64,000 nt of DNA from Xiphophorus maculatus (GCF_002775205.1 NC_036465.1:208638-272637), one strand, 5' to 3'. Counted from the first letter of the stretch, positions 47,233-57,493 are shown. Notes: a model not told the origin generated them from the letters alone. Program-made: numbers and translations.

Positions 47233-49238
47233 GTGAGTTTGTGGATTATTCCTGTCCGCTGTTAGCTATGGAGCTAACTGCTGGTGCTAGAAGCTAACTG
47301 GCTGAACGTCACACTCAACTTACGGTTCTGAGCTGGTTCTGTTCTGTGTCTCTATTAACCCGCTTCTGTCTGATATTTAACAGAAATGATCATCTTAAAG
47401 CTGTCTGTGTTACAACTTTAGACAGACAGCATAAAGGCTAAATGGTTCCGGTTCGGTTGGACATGGCTCGGTTCAAGCTAACCTGAAGAGAGAAAAATGA
47501 GAACTTTAGTTAAATCAGTTTATGGTTTTGTTCCCTTAGTTCCCCTCCAGAACTGTATTTGGACCAATATTCCACTGAATTAATGTCGGTTTTCATTTAA
47601 TTTTCAGAAACATTTTTATATCAAAAGTAGACATTTCTACGGAATTAGATTCTGGTTCTGCTCAGCTGAACCAGAAATCCAGTTTATCCATCAATCAGAA
47701 TTTTGAGGAAAAAGTAAGAATTAATTTTTCAATCCTCTTCCTTAAATTTTAGCTTAATTTGTAGAAATAATTATTTTAAATTATTTTTTCAACTGAATAC
47801 TGTGATTTTTTTCATATAGTTTAAATTATTTTTTTGTCAATTTAAGTTTCAATTCACCAAAAATGTAAACATATTTAAAAAAATATTTTAACATATAAAA
47901 CATATTGTGGAATTTCAAATTTATGATAATTTAACAGGTTTATATCAGGTTTATAAACATACAGTTACACAGAAATGTGAATGTTTTTAAATGCTTAATT
48001 TTATTTCTAGAGCGTTAGAAGTTTTAGGATTAGTAACATTTGACACACGGTGCCTCTACTGTCCTGCAGGGAGGGGGAAACATTTATTTAGTGTTCCCTT
48101 TCAATAAACTAACAAATACACCCTGGTCTATATTGTATTAACTTTCTTCTTACTGGAAGTCTCTGTTTTTATCTTAGACGGGACGGAAACAGAGGAAAAC
48201 TTTTGGCCTGTTTGGCTTGTGACGCATTTCTGTCCTAAAGATAAAAACCTCCAGATATCTCACAACCAGGAGAAACTTTCTGGAAGACTTTCAGTATTCA
48301 GTGATGCCACATGAACTGACCAGTACATTATAGTGAGGGAACGCAGTTTGAAGTTTCTTCATTTCTGGGTATTTAATAAAAACTCTTCAGGCTGAAAACT
48401 GGAAATGATTCTTGTTCAGCAGCAGAACTTTCACCGTGTGGTCGGGGATATTCAAACTTCACAACCAAGGTCATCTTGGGAGACTTTTCTGGACTTTCAT
48501 ATAAATACTAAAGCTCTGAAATGACCGTAAAATCTGTCGTTCAGCCATCTTTGTTTCTGGGGACAGAAGGAAGCATTGCTGCGGTTTGATGAAGACTGGG
48601 ACGAAGATCTTCTGCTTTACTCCAGCTCTTCCCTTTGTCCTTGAAAAGCACGTCCAGCTGTCTCTGGGGACAGGTGCGTCCAACAGGCTTGTTGTCTCAG
48701 GCTGAGGTTCTGGATCGGTAAACGGACCGAACACCAGAGTTGCCGGTTCGGTTGGGGTAAAGTGCCTTGCCCCGGGATGCGTCGACATGCAACAGGAAGC
48801 TGGACTCGAACCTACAACTTTATGATTACAAGATGTCTACCCACTGGAGCCACAGAACCCAGACGATCAGAACCCGAACTGACGCGGTTCTGGAGGTAAG
48901 AGTGACTTTGGACTGTGGAGAACCGGACCAGAACCAGCAGCACCCGGACCGAAGCTTGGTTGGTCCTCTCATGCTTCATCAGATCTTGGCCACACTGTGC
49001 CTCCCTTCCCGGCATGCACCTGTGATGGTGTCGGGCCCGATGGGAGGAGCTTCTGTCAGCTTTCAGGTTTTCCTTCCTGTGTTTCAGGAGGAGCAGGAAG
49101 TGTTTTGGTTCTGTCTGCAGGTAAAGGTAGAGGGCATGTCTGGACCCCCACCCCAACCCCCCGCTGTGTTGTCTCTCTCAGCTCGCTCGCCCCCAGCTTC
49201 ACTCTCTCTCTCTGTCTCCTGACCTGGTCTCTCCACAG
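47233..49238. other. Presumed intron 1 of the matrin-3-like gene
   Basis: This is AT-rich to about 48400 and then holds a SINE (48690-48856). No additional exon was recognised. The frames on both strands near 48800-49200 have no family signature. Confidence 0.45.
48690..48856 (-). mobile_element. tRNA-derived SINE in intron 1
   Basis: The minus strand starts ctgTGGCTCCAGTGGGTAGA, an A-box-like sequence, and has the B-box GGTTCGAGTCC (plus 48802-48812). It continues with a body (agcttcctgttgcatgtcgacg, ggggcaaggcactttacccc) typical of a fish tRNA-derived SINE. This is a different family from the copies at 11757 and 23850. Confidence 0.75.
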
Positions 49239-49247
49239 GCACCCGCC

Positions 49248-52246
49248 ATGTTCCCGTTCCGACAGCCATCCGACTCGGACCTGCGGCCCGACCCTCGGCG
49301 CTACGGCTCTGGAGCGGAGCGGGACTTTTTCCGCCCCCCCCAGGAGTCTTTGTCGCCGGGCCCCGCCCCCCAGGATGGCGTCCTGAGCCTGCTGAGCAGC
49401 TGCGGCCTGGAGCCGGAGGACCTGTCGGTGCTGGCCAAGCTTCCTGAGGACATCCTGACCGTCGAGTCTCTTCCTCAGATCCTCAAGCAGATCAAAGGCC
49501 AGAAAGCTCCGCCCCCGGCGTTCCCCCCCCGGCCGGAGGAGCCGTTCCACCTGGGGACCGCCAAGCCTTTACCTGCCAGGCCGCCCTCTCCGCCGCCCCC
49601 TTCCTCCTCATTCAAGGCCTTTAGCTCCGCCCCCAGGGACTGGGAGCGGCTCCGCCGCCAGCCGGTCCAGTACCCGCTGCACCTGCTCTCTGCCGAGTCC
49701 CGGCCGGACCGCTGGCCAGGTCAGCAGGCCGCCGGGTCAGGCAGGTCCCCCCCGCCGCCGTCCTCTTCGTCGACCAGGCGGGCTGTAGACCAGGACCTCA
49801 GGCCACGCCCCCCCGCCTATGGTAAGGACGGTTCCTCCTTCAGCGGGTCAGCGGGCAGAACCCGTCCTTCCCGTTTCTCCGGGTCAGGTGATTTCAGGAC
49901 GGCTCCTCCTCTTGATGAGCGCCGCCGCGACTCCAGGCCGTCCTTCAGCAGCCGTGTCCCGGACCGAGTTCCGAACCTGAACCGGGCCCGCGACCCGGCC
50001 TCCGGCGCCATGCCCTCTAAGAAACAAGCTCTGGACTTCCACGGAACGTCACCGCCGGCGTTCCCGTATTCGTGCTCGCTGTGTGACATCGCCGTTCTGT
50101 CAGAGAAGGTAAGTTCACCTGTCTTCCTGCAGGCCGGGACAGCAGGTGAGTGGGGTGGCGGGGTCACTGGAGGATCATGGGAAGAGTCGGGGCAACTGCG
50201 AGATGGCCAGTGACCTCACTTCCTGTTTGTGCTTCAGGTTTGGATTCAGCACGTCAACACGACTGGACACGCAGACGGGCAGCTCAACCTGCTGCAGCGG
50301 TGAGGAACACACACCTGGTCTCACCTGGTCACACACACCTGGTCTTACTCTGAAGCCGTCCCTTGGTCTCCTCTGCAGGTTTCCACGGTGGGACTGTCGC
50401 CTGGAAAGCGCTGGAAGGTCAGTGACGTTACCAGGTCCAGATCCGTTCTCCTGATCCAGTCCTGAGTTTCCTTCCCAGGGATTCAGTATCTGTTAGTTGG
50501 GCTTACAGAACAGAACCTTGAACATCCACCACTCGGGGTCGGGTTCGGGTCAGGGGGCCCACACCTCCCTCCCCCCCTGGTCCAACTCCTCCAGGTGAAT
50601 TCCTGGGCGAGACCCTTTAACCGCCCGCTGGTTCTGGTCAGAGGACCCAAAAGGTGCATGGCAGCTTTGCCTGTCAGACTGCCCCAGGGCAGATGTGGCT
50701 ACTATACAGTAGCTTGCCAACATCAGCATGTGAATGACTGAATAGGGTGAGAATCATTTTGGGTACTCTGGCCTTGATAAGGCACTATATGAGTACAAGC
50801 CATCTGCCATTTAACCGGCTCTACTGAGTCCCTCCATGATGGCCGAGCTTCTCTCTCTAAGGGAGAGTCCAGAGACCCTGAGGAGAAAACCCATTCCGGC
50901 CGCTTGTATCCGCGATCTCGTTCTTTCTGTCATGACTCAAAGCTCATGATCATAGATGAGGGTGGGAACGTAGATCAACCGGTAAATCGAGAGCTTCGCT
51001 TTGTGGCTCGGCTCTCTCTTCACCACGACGGACCGGTACAGCGCCCGCTTGACGGCAGACGCTGCGCCGATCCGTCTGCCGATCTCCCGCTCCCTTCTTC
51101 CCCCATTCATGAACCCAGAGATACTTAATCTTCTCCACTTGGGGCAGGACCTTTTCCCTGACCCAGAGAAGGCACTCTGCCTTTTCCTAGCTGAAGACCC
51201 TCAGATTTGGAGGCACCAATCCTCATCCCGGCCGCTTCACACTCAGCTGAGAGCTGCAGGTCACGACCTGATGAAGCCAAAAGGACCACATCATCCGCAA
51301 AAAGCAGAGATGAGATCCTAAGGCCACCAAATCGGATCCCCTCAACACCTTGGCTGGTCTAGAGATTCTGTCCATGAAAGTGATGAACAGAATCGGTGAC
51401 AAAGGGCAGCCCTGGCGGAGTCCAACTCTCACCGGAAACGAGCCCGACTTACTGCCGTATCGAGCGCTGACGCTGCTGTGGCGACGGTAGTAGGAGTTTG
51501 TCCTGCAGTCGGTGTGGGGTTGATGACCATAGATGTCCACTTCTGTTGTGTCCTGGGGCAAGACAAGACACTTCACTCAGCTTGCCTGCTGGTTGCGGTC
51601 AGAGCGTCCAGTGGGTGGCGCTGGCGCACGGCAGCCTGGGTCGGGCGGCCGTCGCTACTATCCAGCAGCTCACCATCAGAGGGTGAAGAGCTTTGGAGTC
51701 CTCTGTACTTGATAAACGCTTGCAGAGGGTCCACCATCCAGGGTCAGAGGTCAGATCATCTGAATGCATCACAGTGTGATCAGTGTGGGCTTGAAGCTGT
51801 ACCGGGTCAGGTCGCATCAGAACCTGCTAACCTGATGATTTCTGTTGCCAAAGGGACGAGAACCAATCAAACCACAGGAGAGATGGAGCAAATCCCGCCC
51901 CGCCGCCCCCCAGACCCAATCAGAACCGAGGTAAGTCCTCACAGCGGAGATGACTCTGGTTCTGGTCCGTGACGAAGGTTCTAACGGGTCGATTGTGTTC
52001 AGCAGATCCACAGACGTCCAAGAAGCAGCAGAAGGTGAGAAGGTTCTGCTCAGGTCATCAGGAGGCTGCCGCCGCTGGGCCTCACTGTGTGTGTGTGTGT
52101 GTGTGTGTCAGGCGTCAGATAAAGGGAAGGTGGTGTGTGCCAAGTTCCCTCCTCAGGCTGTGGACGAGGCGTCTCTGAGGAAACTCATCGAGCCGTTTGG
52201 AAAGGTCGGAAAAATCCTCATGTTTCCGTCTCTGGTGAGTCTTCAT

Positions 52247-52284
<38 letters not shown>

Positions 52285-55200
52285 GCCAGCCCCGGTGGGG
52301 GCCTAACGGCCGCTGTGCTTCCTCAGGCCTTCGTAGAGATGGGTTCCTCCGATCAGGCCAAGGACCTGGTCAAGTTCTACAGCAGTTCTGACCCAGAAGC
52401 CAGGAAGGTGAAGGTGGAGTTCAACATCTCCAACGCCTTCAGCTTCCTGCAGGTACAACACCTGGACCCACCGACCGGGTTCTGACCCAGAGTTAAACAG
52501 AACCCCAGATTTGGGATCTTATTATTGTGTAAATGCTAATGTTAGCATTAGCAACAACTAGCATGTCATCTAATCTAATTTGATGTTAAAGCTAAACTTA
52601 ATGGAGGAAGTTAATGTTGGTCAACATGCTGTTGATAGTGTTTAGTGAACATTAGCAATTTAGCTAATTTTAGCTGTTGCATGACATCAATCCTCTCATT
52701 TGCGTAATGAGTGGATTGATCATCTACATCATCATCCTAACCTAATAGCTAAAGCTAACACACGGAATGGAGTAAATTCATGTTAGTCAACATGCTACAT
52801 TTAACCTGTTGGCTAACATTAGCCTTTAAGCTAATTTTAGCCTAAATGGAGAAAGTCAGTGACAGGTAACATTGCTACATTTTAGCTAATTTTAACCTTA
52901 AAGCTTAAATGAACACATTTGATGGCTTTGCTAATGTTAATAAACACACTACTGCTAGCCTACATGCTATCATTAGTGCCTTAGCTAGCTTTAGCTCCTT
53001 AACTTATTGTAGCTTATCCACTGCTGCTAGCACGCTAGATGGAGCAACTTAACTTTATTAAACCTGGTAGTTAGCGACCTATGACCTTTAGCATGTCAGC
53101 TGAAGGTTAGGTGGGTCAAAGTTCCTCAGTTCAGGAACCAGAACCTCCTGTTGGACTGGGAGGAGCTGTAGAGGTCTGAGTGGTTTGGGCCAGCTGGTTC
53201 TGATGGTTCTGTGTCTCCTCAGAGCTCCCAGGTGGTGAGCTTCACTCCAGCGCCGAGCGGCGAGGACGGCCGGTCCGATCTGCTCAGCATCGCCAAGCGC
53301 TTCGGGGAGCCGCTCTACACGCTCTTCCTGCCCTCCAAGGTGAGTTCTGGCCCACCGGGTCCGGGTTCTGAAGACCCGGGTTCTGAGCCTTTCCGTCCAG
53401 ACCGGCGACAGGGCCCGGTTCTGACAAGTTCTGGTTCTGGTCCAGGCCTTTGTGGAGATGAAGCTGTCGGCTGAGGCCCAGAAGCTGGTGGACTACTACG
53501 CGGCCAGCACCCTGCGGATCAACGGCGCCACCATCCAGGTGGCCTTCTCCTCCGAGTACCGGACCCTGCTGTGAGTAGAACCCGCCCACGGCCAGTTCTG
53601 GTACCGCCTCGCCCTCGCCGACCGTCTGGTTCTGGTCCACAGGCGGGTTCCGTCGGCCCAGAAGTACGAAGACGAGCCGGCCGAGACCAAGGAGCCCAAC
53701 AGAACCCGACGGGCCAGGACCCGGTCCGGGTCCAGAGACCGGTCCAGGGGAGGGCGGCGGAGACGGAGCGGTTCTGGAGACAGGAAGAGACCAGAGACCA
53801 GAACCAGAACCCGGTCCAGGTCCAGAGAACAATATGGAACCAGTTCTCCCGGGCAGAACCAGAACCAGACGGAGGGGAAGCCCAAAGAACCACAGAACCC
53901 AGGTAAGCAACCAGAACCAGCAACGACCGGGCCTTCATCCTGGTTACCTTAGCAACCAGGATGAAGGCTCAAAGAGAGGACAGAACCGGTCCTTCAGGAT
54001 TGGGTTCTGATCGGTTCTGGTCTCTCTGCCCAGAGTCCAGATCGGCTGAACCTCAGAGAGATGAAGGTGATGATGATGATGATGATAAAGCCCAGCCAGC
54101 GGCTGGGGAAGAGGAGGACCAGCTGGCTGATGAAGATCAGTGAGTCGGGTCTGATCGGCAGCAGAACTCGGCCGGACCGCCGAGCGTCTGCTGACCCAAA
54201 GTCCTGCCATCTCCAGGTCCGACAGCGACATCGAGGGCATGGAGGTCATCGCCGAGGACGGACAGAACCTGGACGAGGAGGAGGAGGAGGAGGAGGAGGA
54301 GGAGGAGGAGGAGGAGGAGGAGGAGCAGAAACCAGAACCACCTGGAGCAGGTCGGACCTGGACCGCCGCAGGAAAAGTTCTCTGGAGGGAAAAACTGAGA
54401 TCAGGAAATGATTTTCCAGATGGAGGAGAGCTGGAGAAGACCGGAGCTGAGGAAGAGGAGGTAAAACACCTGCTGGTTCTGGTTCTGTTGGACCAGAACC
54501 AACAGAACCAGTTGGTTAAAGTCTAGATTTCTAGATCTAGAGTTGAGTGGAGTCAGTCTATGTCTGTAGCTCATTTCCAGCCTCGGCCACCAAAACACTT
54601 CACAACAAACATCATCACATGTAGATAAATGAAAAAGTAGAAATTAAGTTAAGTTTAGTAAAAATAATAAGACAAATATTAAACTGTCAGATTCCAAAAG
54701 CTGATTTGAATAAAAACCAAACAATATGGAGTTTTCCCTCCTTTTCTCTTTAGCCGAGTTTCAGCCAGAGGGAGACGATCCACAGATTCTCTGTCTGCTT
54801 CCATCCTGGCTTCAGGGACAGACGGTAAAAGCTCAGGGTTCTGGTGGGCTGCAGGCTGCTGGAGCTCACTTCAGTACCGAGGACCCAAAACACTTAAAAA
54901 CTATCAATAAGACCTTAAATTTGATCCTAAAGCAGCAGGGAGCCAGCGAAGGGTTTGTAAAACCGGGGCCACAGATTCACCTCCTGGTTTTGGTCAGCAG
55001 ACCAGCTGCAGCATTTTGTTTGCTCTGCTCCAACCCTGAGTACAAAGAGTTAAATAATCTAAACGTGATGAATGATTGGATCAAAATCAGGCAGAGGAAG
55101 ATCAGATTTGATCTTAGCAAGGATCCTCAGCTGGAAGAAACTGGCCTTGATAGCAGCGCTAACATGCTAATCAACTCTAACACAGGATCAACAATCACAC

Positions 55201-57444
55201 CAAGAGTTTTCACAAATGGACGACAGCAGGAGGACGGGGGACCGACCACAGCGTCACGTCCAGGAGAGGACGGCTCTACATCTAGGGCTGTAGATCTATA
55301 GAGCTTTAGATCTACAGCTCAGGTGTCAAACTCCAGTCCTCCAGTCTCTGTCCTGCAGGTTTTAGATGAGCCACAGGTACAAAACCCTGGAATGAAACGG
55401 CTTCATGACCTCCTGGTGTGGATCAGGTCTCAGAGCCTGAATGACCTGATTATTCTGTCCAGGTGCAGCAGAGGCTCATCTAGAAGCTGCAGGGCTGGAG
55501 TTTGACACCACTGATCTACAGCTCTACATCTACAGCTCTACATCTAGTTATAGATCCAGAATCAGAACAGCTTCAGTTCTTCCAACTGTAAACCAGAGGA
55601 TGACCTCTGACCTCTGACCCTTCAGAGCCACATGGGAGACGTTCCAGTGGGGATTCTACCTTCTAATGTCTCGGATCAGAGAAACTCGTCCAGGCGTTTC
55701 TCTAGTGGCATCAATACCTGATCGATAACTGATCGATACCGTAAATCAGTTTTAATCTTCAGCTGATCACCAATAACTGGAACATTGATTATTATGGTCT
55801 GTTTTTATGTTGGAGCCAAATCGTTGCTGAACTCGACCCGTTTAGCTGGTTCTGGTTCCGACCCAGCTTGACGTTCTCCTCCTTCCCAAACAGGAAGTAG
55901 AATTCCCGGTGGATCTGGAGAGCTGCATCACTCTGGACGAGGTGAAGACGGACGATGAAGGTAAGCAAAACCTTCAGGACGACCCGGTTCTGTTTGGGTT
56001 CCTGACGATGTTCTGGTCCGTTCCAGATGAAGCTCCGCCTGCCGACTGTCGCTGCGAGGATGTCGGGAAGATGGGTTCTGGAGAACCCGGTCCGGAGCCG
56101 ACTGGACCGACTCCAGACCATGAAAGTTCTGGTTCCGTCTCCAGAACCCAGGAGGAACCAGAACCTTCAGATCAGACGAGGTCCACTGAGACTCTGGAGC
56201 CAGAACCAGACAGAACCGGTCCGGAGCCAGAGAGCCAGACCGGATCCCAGAAGGTTCTGGAGACACGACGGGCCAAGACCCGGTCCAGGAAGTCATCGGG
56301 AGACGACGGTACCAGAACCGGTTCTGACGAGGAACCCGATCAAAGAAAGACCGCCTCCAGAACCGCTCCAGAACCCGGTCCTGAAAAACGAAAAGCAACT
56401 CCTGAGAACGACGACGTTCCTCTGAAGACGCTCAAGAGGGAGAACGGACCAGAACCGGGTCAGAACCTGAGCACGGCGGAACCAGAGGCTGACGAAGAGA
56501 AAAAGCAGCAAATAAAGACAGACGAGCAGAACCAAGCAGAACCAGAACCACGTGAACAGGTAGGACCGCCGAGCAGGTCCGGTCTCCGACCTGTCCTCAG
56601 GGTTCTGTTCGGGTCCTTCTGGATCGAGTTTCTGGTTGAAACCGGACCTACCGTTCCTGACTCGGGTCGGGTTCTGAAGCCAAGCTGCCCTGCTCTGATG
56701 ACCCGGTCCGGACCGATCCGGACCAGGTCATCAGAGCAGAGGAAACCCAACCGGGTCGACGTTCTGCTCGGAGCAGAACCGGATCAGTTTGGAGGTTCGT
56801 TTATTTCTTTGCTCACGTCAGCGTCGCGTGACGGACAGGAAGTCCTGCTGAAAACAGGAAGTGGCTGTTCAACGACTGAACGGATTTTAATTCTGCTGGC
56901 GAGGAAAACTGCAGACAGGAAGTGACACGTTTAGACGTTTCACTCAATGCAGTCAAATTGTTTTCAGATCAGGGATCAATATTCCAGTTCTGCTGATTAT
57001 TAGAAAGTTTGGACCAATCACTGACCGCCTCTGTTTCCAGGAGTCTGGAGCGCCACCAGCAGAGGGCGCCGCTGAGCCGCAGAAACCTGTCGGTAAGAGT
57101 CACACCTCAACTGATTCCTCAGTTTACTTCAAGTCCAATCAGAAGCATTTGAGTGGACTGATCAGAACCGTGATGCCGCGGTGCGTTCACTGACCCCTCG
57201 GCGTTCTGTGTTTCAGGAGCCGAGTTCGTTCGTCCCGTCGTCGGTTACTTCTGCAACCTCTGTCAGCTGATCTTCATCGATGAAGATGAAGCCAAGCTGC
57301 AGCACTGCGCCACGCCGGCCCACTACAGGAAGTACCAGGTCGCCATGGAAACCAGCAGCCCAATTAGCGTTTCTGTTTGCGGCTCGCTAACGTGTCCTCT
57401 GTTTGTTTCAGGAGAAAACTGGCAAAGATCTGTGGATGAGCTGA
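49248..57444 (+). CDS. Matrin-3-like RNA-binding nuclear protein (17 coding exons)
   Basis: Coding exons: 49248-50108, 50238-50299, 50379-50417, 51854-51930, 52006-52034, 52112-52234, 52327-52452, 53223-53339, 53446-53570, 53643-53902, 54034-54139, 54217-54460, 55894-55960, 56027-56559, 57041-57092, 57217-57338 and 57412-57444. Phases agree at every junction, giving 991 codons. Domains: LLSSCGLEPEDL and LPQILKQIKG (residues 46-83, matrin-3 signature), matrin-type zinc finger (C276, C279, H292, H298), two RRMs (357-439 and 440-519), an RS-rich stretch (520-606), an acidic stretch with a long Glu run, a disordered EP/RT-rich exon, and a second zinc finger (C953, C956, H970, H976). Matrin-3 family proteins bind RNA and DNA in the nucleus and influence splicing. 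The usual length is about 850 residues, so this one is longer. Zebrafish carries an adjacent pair of matrin-3-like genes, and this is probably one of that pair. The fourth exon is the least certain. The first small exon could begin at 52003 instead of 52006. Confidence 0.9.
49983..50299 (+). CDS. First matrin-type C2H2 zinc finger of the plus gene
   Basis: The finger spans the junction of the first two coding exons: YSCSLCDIAVLSEK from the end of the first and VWIQHVNTTGH from the second. Spacing is C-x2-C-x12-H-x5-H. It is followed by LLQRFPRWDCR, which corresponds to the conserved aromatic-tryptophan segment after the first finger in matrin 3. This class binds nucleic acid and is shared with other U1C/matrin-type fingers. 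Confidence 0.88.
50647..50816 (+). mobile_element. SINE 3' fragment
   Basis: The words actgccccagggcagatgtggctac, gtgtgaatgactgaat (here atgtgaatgactgaat) and gcactatatgagtacaagccat are in the order of the 3' half of a widespread fish SINE. The tRNA-like head is missing. Confidence 0.6.
50820..51480 (-). pseudogene. LINE reverse transcriptase relic
   Basis: The minus strand carries FPVRVGLRQGCPLSPILFITFMDRISR, the conserved finger/palm block of a fish non-LTR element (about 51340-51460). It is followed by a decayed FADDVVLLAS equivalent (CFLRMMWSFWLHQ, shifted frame near 51290). Further conserved stretches continue to about 50860 with stops and frameshifts. Confidence 0.8.
51536..51735 (+). 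mobile_element. SINE-like fragment
   Basis: The phrases ggggcaagacaagacacttcactc, cttgcctgctggt and gagctttggagtcctctgtacttgataaacgcttgcaga are the body and tail of the same SINE type seen in minus orientation at 48690-48856. It is degenerate. Confidence 0.55.
52086..52108 (+). promoter_or_regulatory. (TG)11 tract at a 3' splice site
   Basis: A (TG)11-T run sits directly before the cag of the acceptor for the exon at 52112 and replaces the usual pyrimidine tract. UG-rich tracts at this position bind TDP-43 and CELF proteins in other genes and alter exon inclusion. Confidence 0.7.
52112..52452 (+). CDS. First RRM of the plus gene (two exons)
   Basis: Exons 52112-52234 (41 codons) and 52327-52452 (42 codons), both phase 0, encode one RRM. 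The segments GKVVCAKFP (beta 1), SLRKLIEPFGKVGKILMF (helix 1 and beta 2), AFVEMGSSDQAKDLVKFY (beta 3 and helix 2) and KVKVEFN (beta 4) appear in order. The RNP1 position reads AFVEM rather than the aromatic consensus, as in matrin 3. Removing the first of these exons keeps the frame. Confidence 0.9.
52249..52279 (+). repeat. (CA)n tract in the following intron
   Basis: About 15 CA units begin about 15 bases after the donor of the 52112-52234 exon. The tract is complementary to the (TG)11 before that exon. Confidence 0.95.
52453..53222. other. Intron with GCTAA/TTAGC-rich sequence
   Basis: The intron is filled with degenerate words such as gctaatgttagcattagc and acatgcta. No exon is recognised. 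Similar sequence occurs at 23500-24150 and 26890-27030. Confidence 0.6.
53223..53570 (+). CDS. Second RRM of the plus gene (two exons)
   Basis: Exons 53223-53339 and 53446-53570 encode SQVVSFTP (beta 1), DLLSIAKRFGEPLYTLFL (helix 1 and beta 2), AFVEMKLSAEAQKLVDYY (beta 3 and helix 2) and TIQVAFS (beta 4). The layout of one intron splitting each RRM before AFVEM is the same as in the first RRM and in the minus-strand paralogue (63212-63340, 62645-62773 and 62444-62574), supporting common ancestry. Confidence 0.9.
53643..53902 (+). CDS. RS-rich exon of the plus gene
   Basis: The 86 codons contain RTRRARTRSGSRDRSRGGRR, RTRTRTRSRSRE and a Gln/Asn-rich end. RS domains mediate protein-protein contacts and splicing activity in SR proteins. 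Much of the exon is built from the same ccagaacc/ccggtccagg words that fill the introns. Ends are an acceptor tccacag and donor CCAG|gtaagc. Confidence 0.82.
54034..54460 (+). CDS. Two acidic exons with Asp and Glu runs
   Basis: Exon 54034-54139 has a (GAT)6 run giving six Asp. Exon 54217-54460 has a GAG run giving about 18 Glu and ends EEEE at a donor GAG|gtaaaa. That donor is weak, but an alternative (GCAG|gtcgg at about 54350) would break the frame of the next exon. The GAG run is a likely length polymorphism. Confidence 0.8.
54790..55180 (+). mobile_element. Retroposon-like relic
   Basis: Phrases such as aaatttgatcctaaagcagcagggagccagcgaag and cagaccagctgcagcattttg are in the order of a widespread fish repeat recognised from memory. 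No ends were identified. Confidence 0.45.
55320..55513. mobile_element. hAT-type MITE
   Basis: The left end caggtgtcaaactccag and right end ctggagtttgacaccactg form inverted termini. The sequence atctacagct flanks both sides, consistent with an 8-bp hAT duplication in locally repetitive DNA. At 194 bp with no gene, it is a non-autonomous copy. Confidence 0.82.
56027..56559 (+). CDS. Disordered EP/RT-rich exon of the plus gene
   Basis: The 177 codons are rich in Glu, Pro, Arg, Thr and Ser, with repeated PEPD, EPEP and RTG phrases, and a Lys/Arg-rich patch (RRAKTRSRK, PEKRKA) that could serve as a nuclear localisation signal. No fold is expected. Like the RS exon, it is composed largely of the GAACCAGAACC words common in the surrounding introns. 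Confidence 0.85.
56560..57040. other. Intron without recognised content
   Basis: The frame of the preceding exon stays open to 56922, so intron retention would add about 120 codons. No domain appears in that extension. Confidence 0.6.
57056..57069 (+). promoter_or_regulatory. CTCF-type motif inside a coding exon
   Basis: CCAGCAGAGGGCGC matches CCASYAGRKGGCRS at all 14 positions and lies within the 52-bp exon 57041-57092. Confidence 0.4.
57217..57338 (+). CDS. Second matrin-type zinc finger of the plus gene
   Basis: YFCNLCQLIFIDEDEAK, then QHCATPAHYRKYQ, gives C-x2-C-x13-H-x5-H, the C-terminal matrin 3 finger. The minus-strand gene has the same spacing at 59152-59267. The last ten codons of the protein follow in the exon at 57412. 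Confidence 0.92.
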
Positions 57445-57493
57445 GTTACGGATCAGAACCGTTCGCTTCCTGCTGCTGTAAATGTTAGTTTGA

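Larger units (their letters stand above)
50418..51853. other. Intron packed with retroposon fragments
   Basis: This intron of the plus gene contains a SINE 3' fragment (50647-50816), a LINE reverse-transcriptase relic on the minus strand (50820-51480) and another SINE-like piece (51536-51735). Confidence 0.7.
54461..55893. other. Intron with two repeat fragments
   Basis: The intron contains a retroposon-like relic (54790-55180) and a MITE (55320-55513). The 191-codon frame at 54726-55301 is repeat-derived and has no protein signature. Confidence 0.6.

Noticed and set aside
49056..49550. 164-codon minus-strand ORF
   Set aside because: It is the opposite strand of the GC-rich first coding exon of the plus gene.
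53284..53938. Minus-strand ORFs of 129-208 codons
   Set aside because: They are antisense to confirmed RRM and RS exons of the matrin-3-like gene. High GC and the lack of TAA/TAG words explain them.
54330..54352. Alternative donor GCAG|gtcgg in the Glu-rich exon
   Set aside because: Using it would put the next exon (EVEFPVDLESC) out of frame, and that exon shows a matrin-3-like phrase in the chosen frame.
54726..55301. 191-codon ORF inside an intron
   Set aside because: It coincides with a retroposon-like relic, has no domain signature and cannot be joined in phase to the flanking exons.
56460..56750. 96-codon minus-strand ORF
   Set aside because: It is antisense to the EP-rich exon and its intron, with no family signature.
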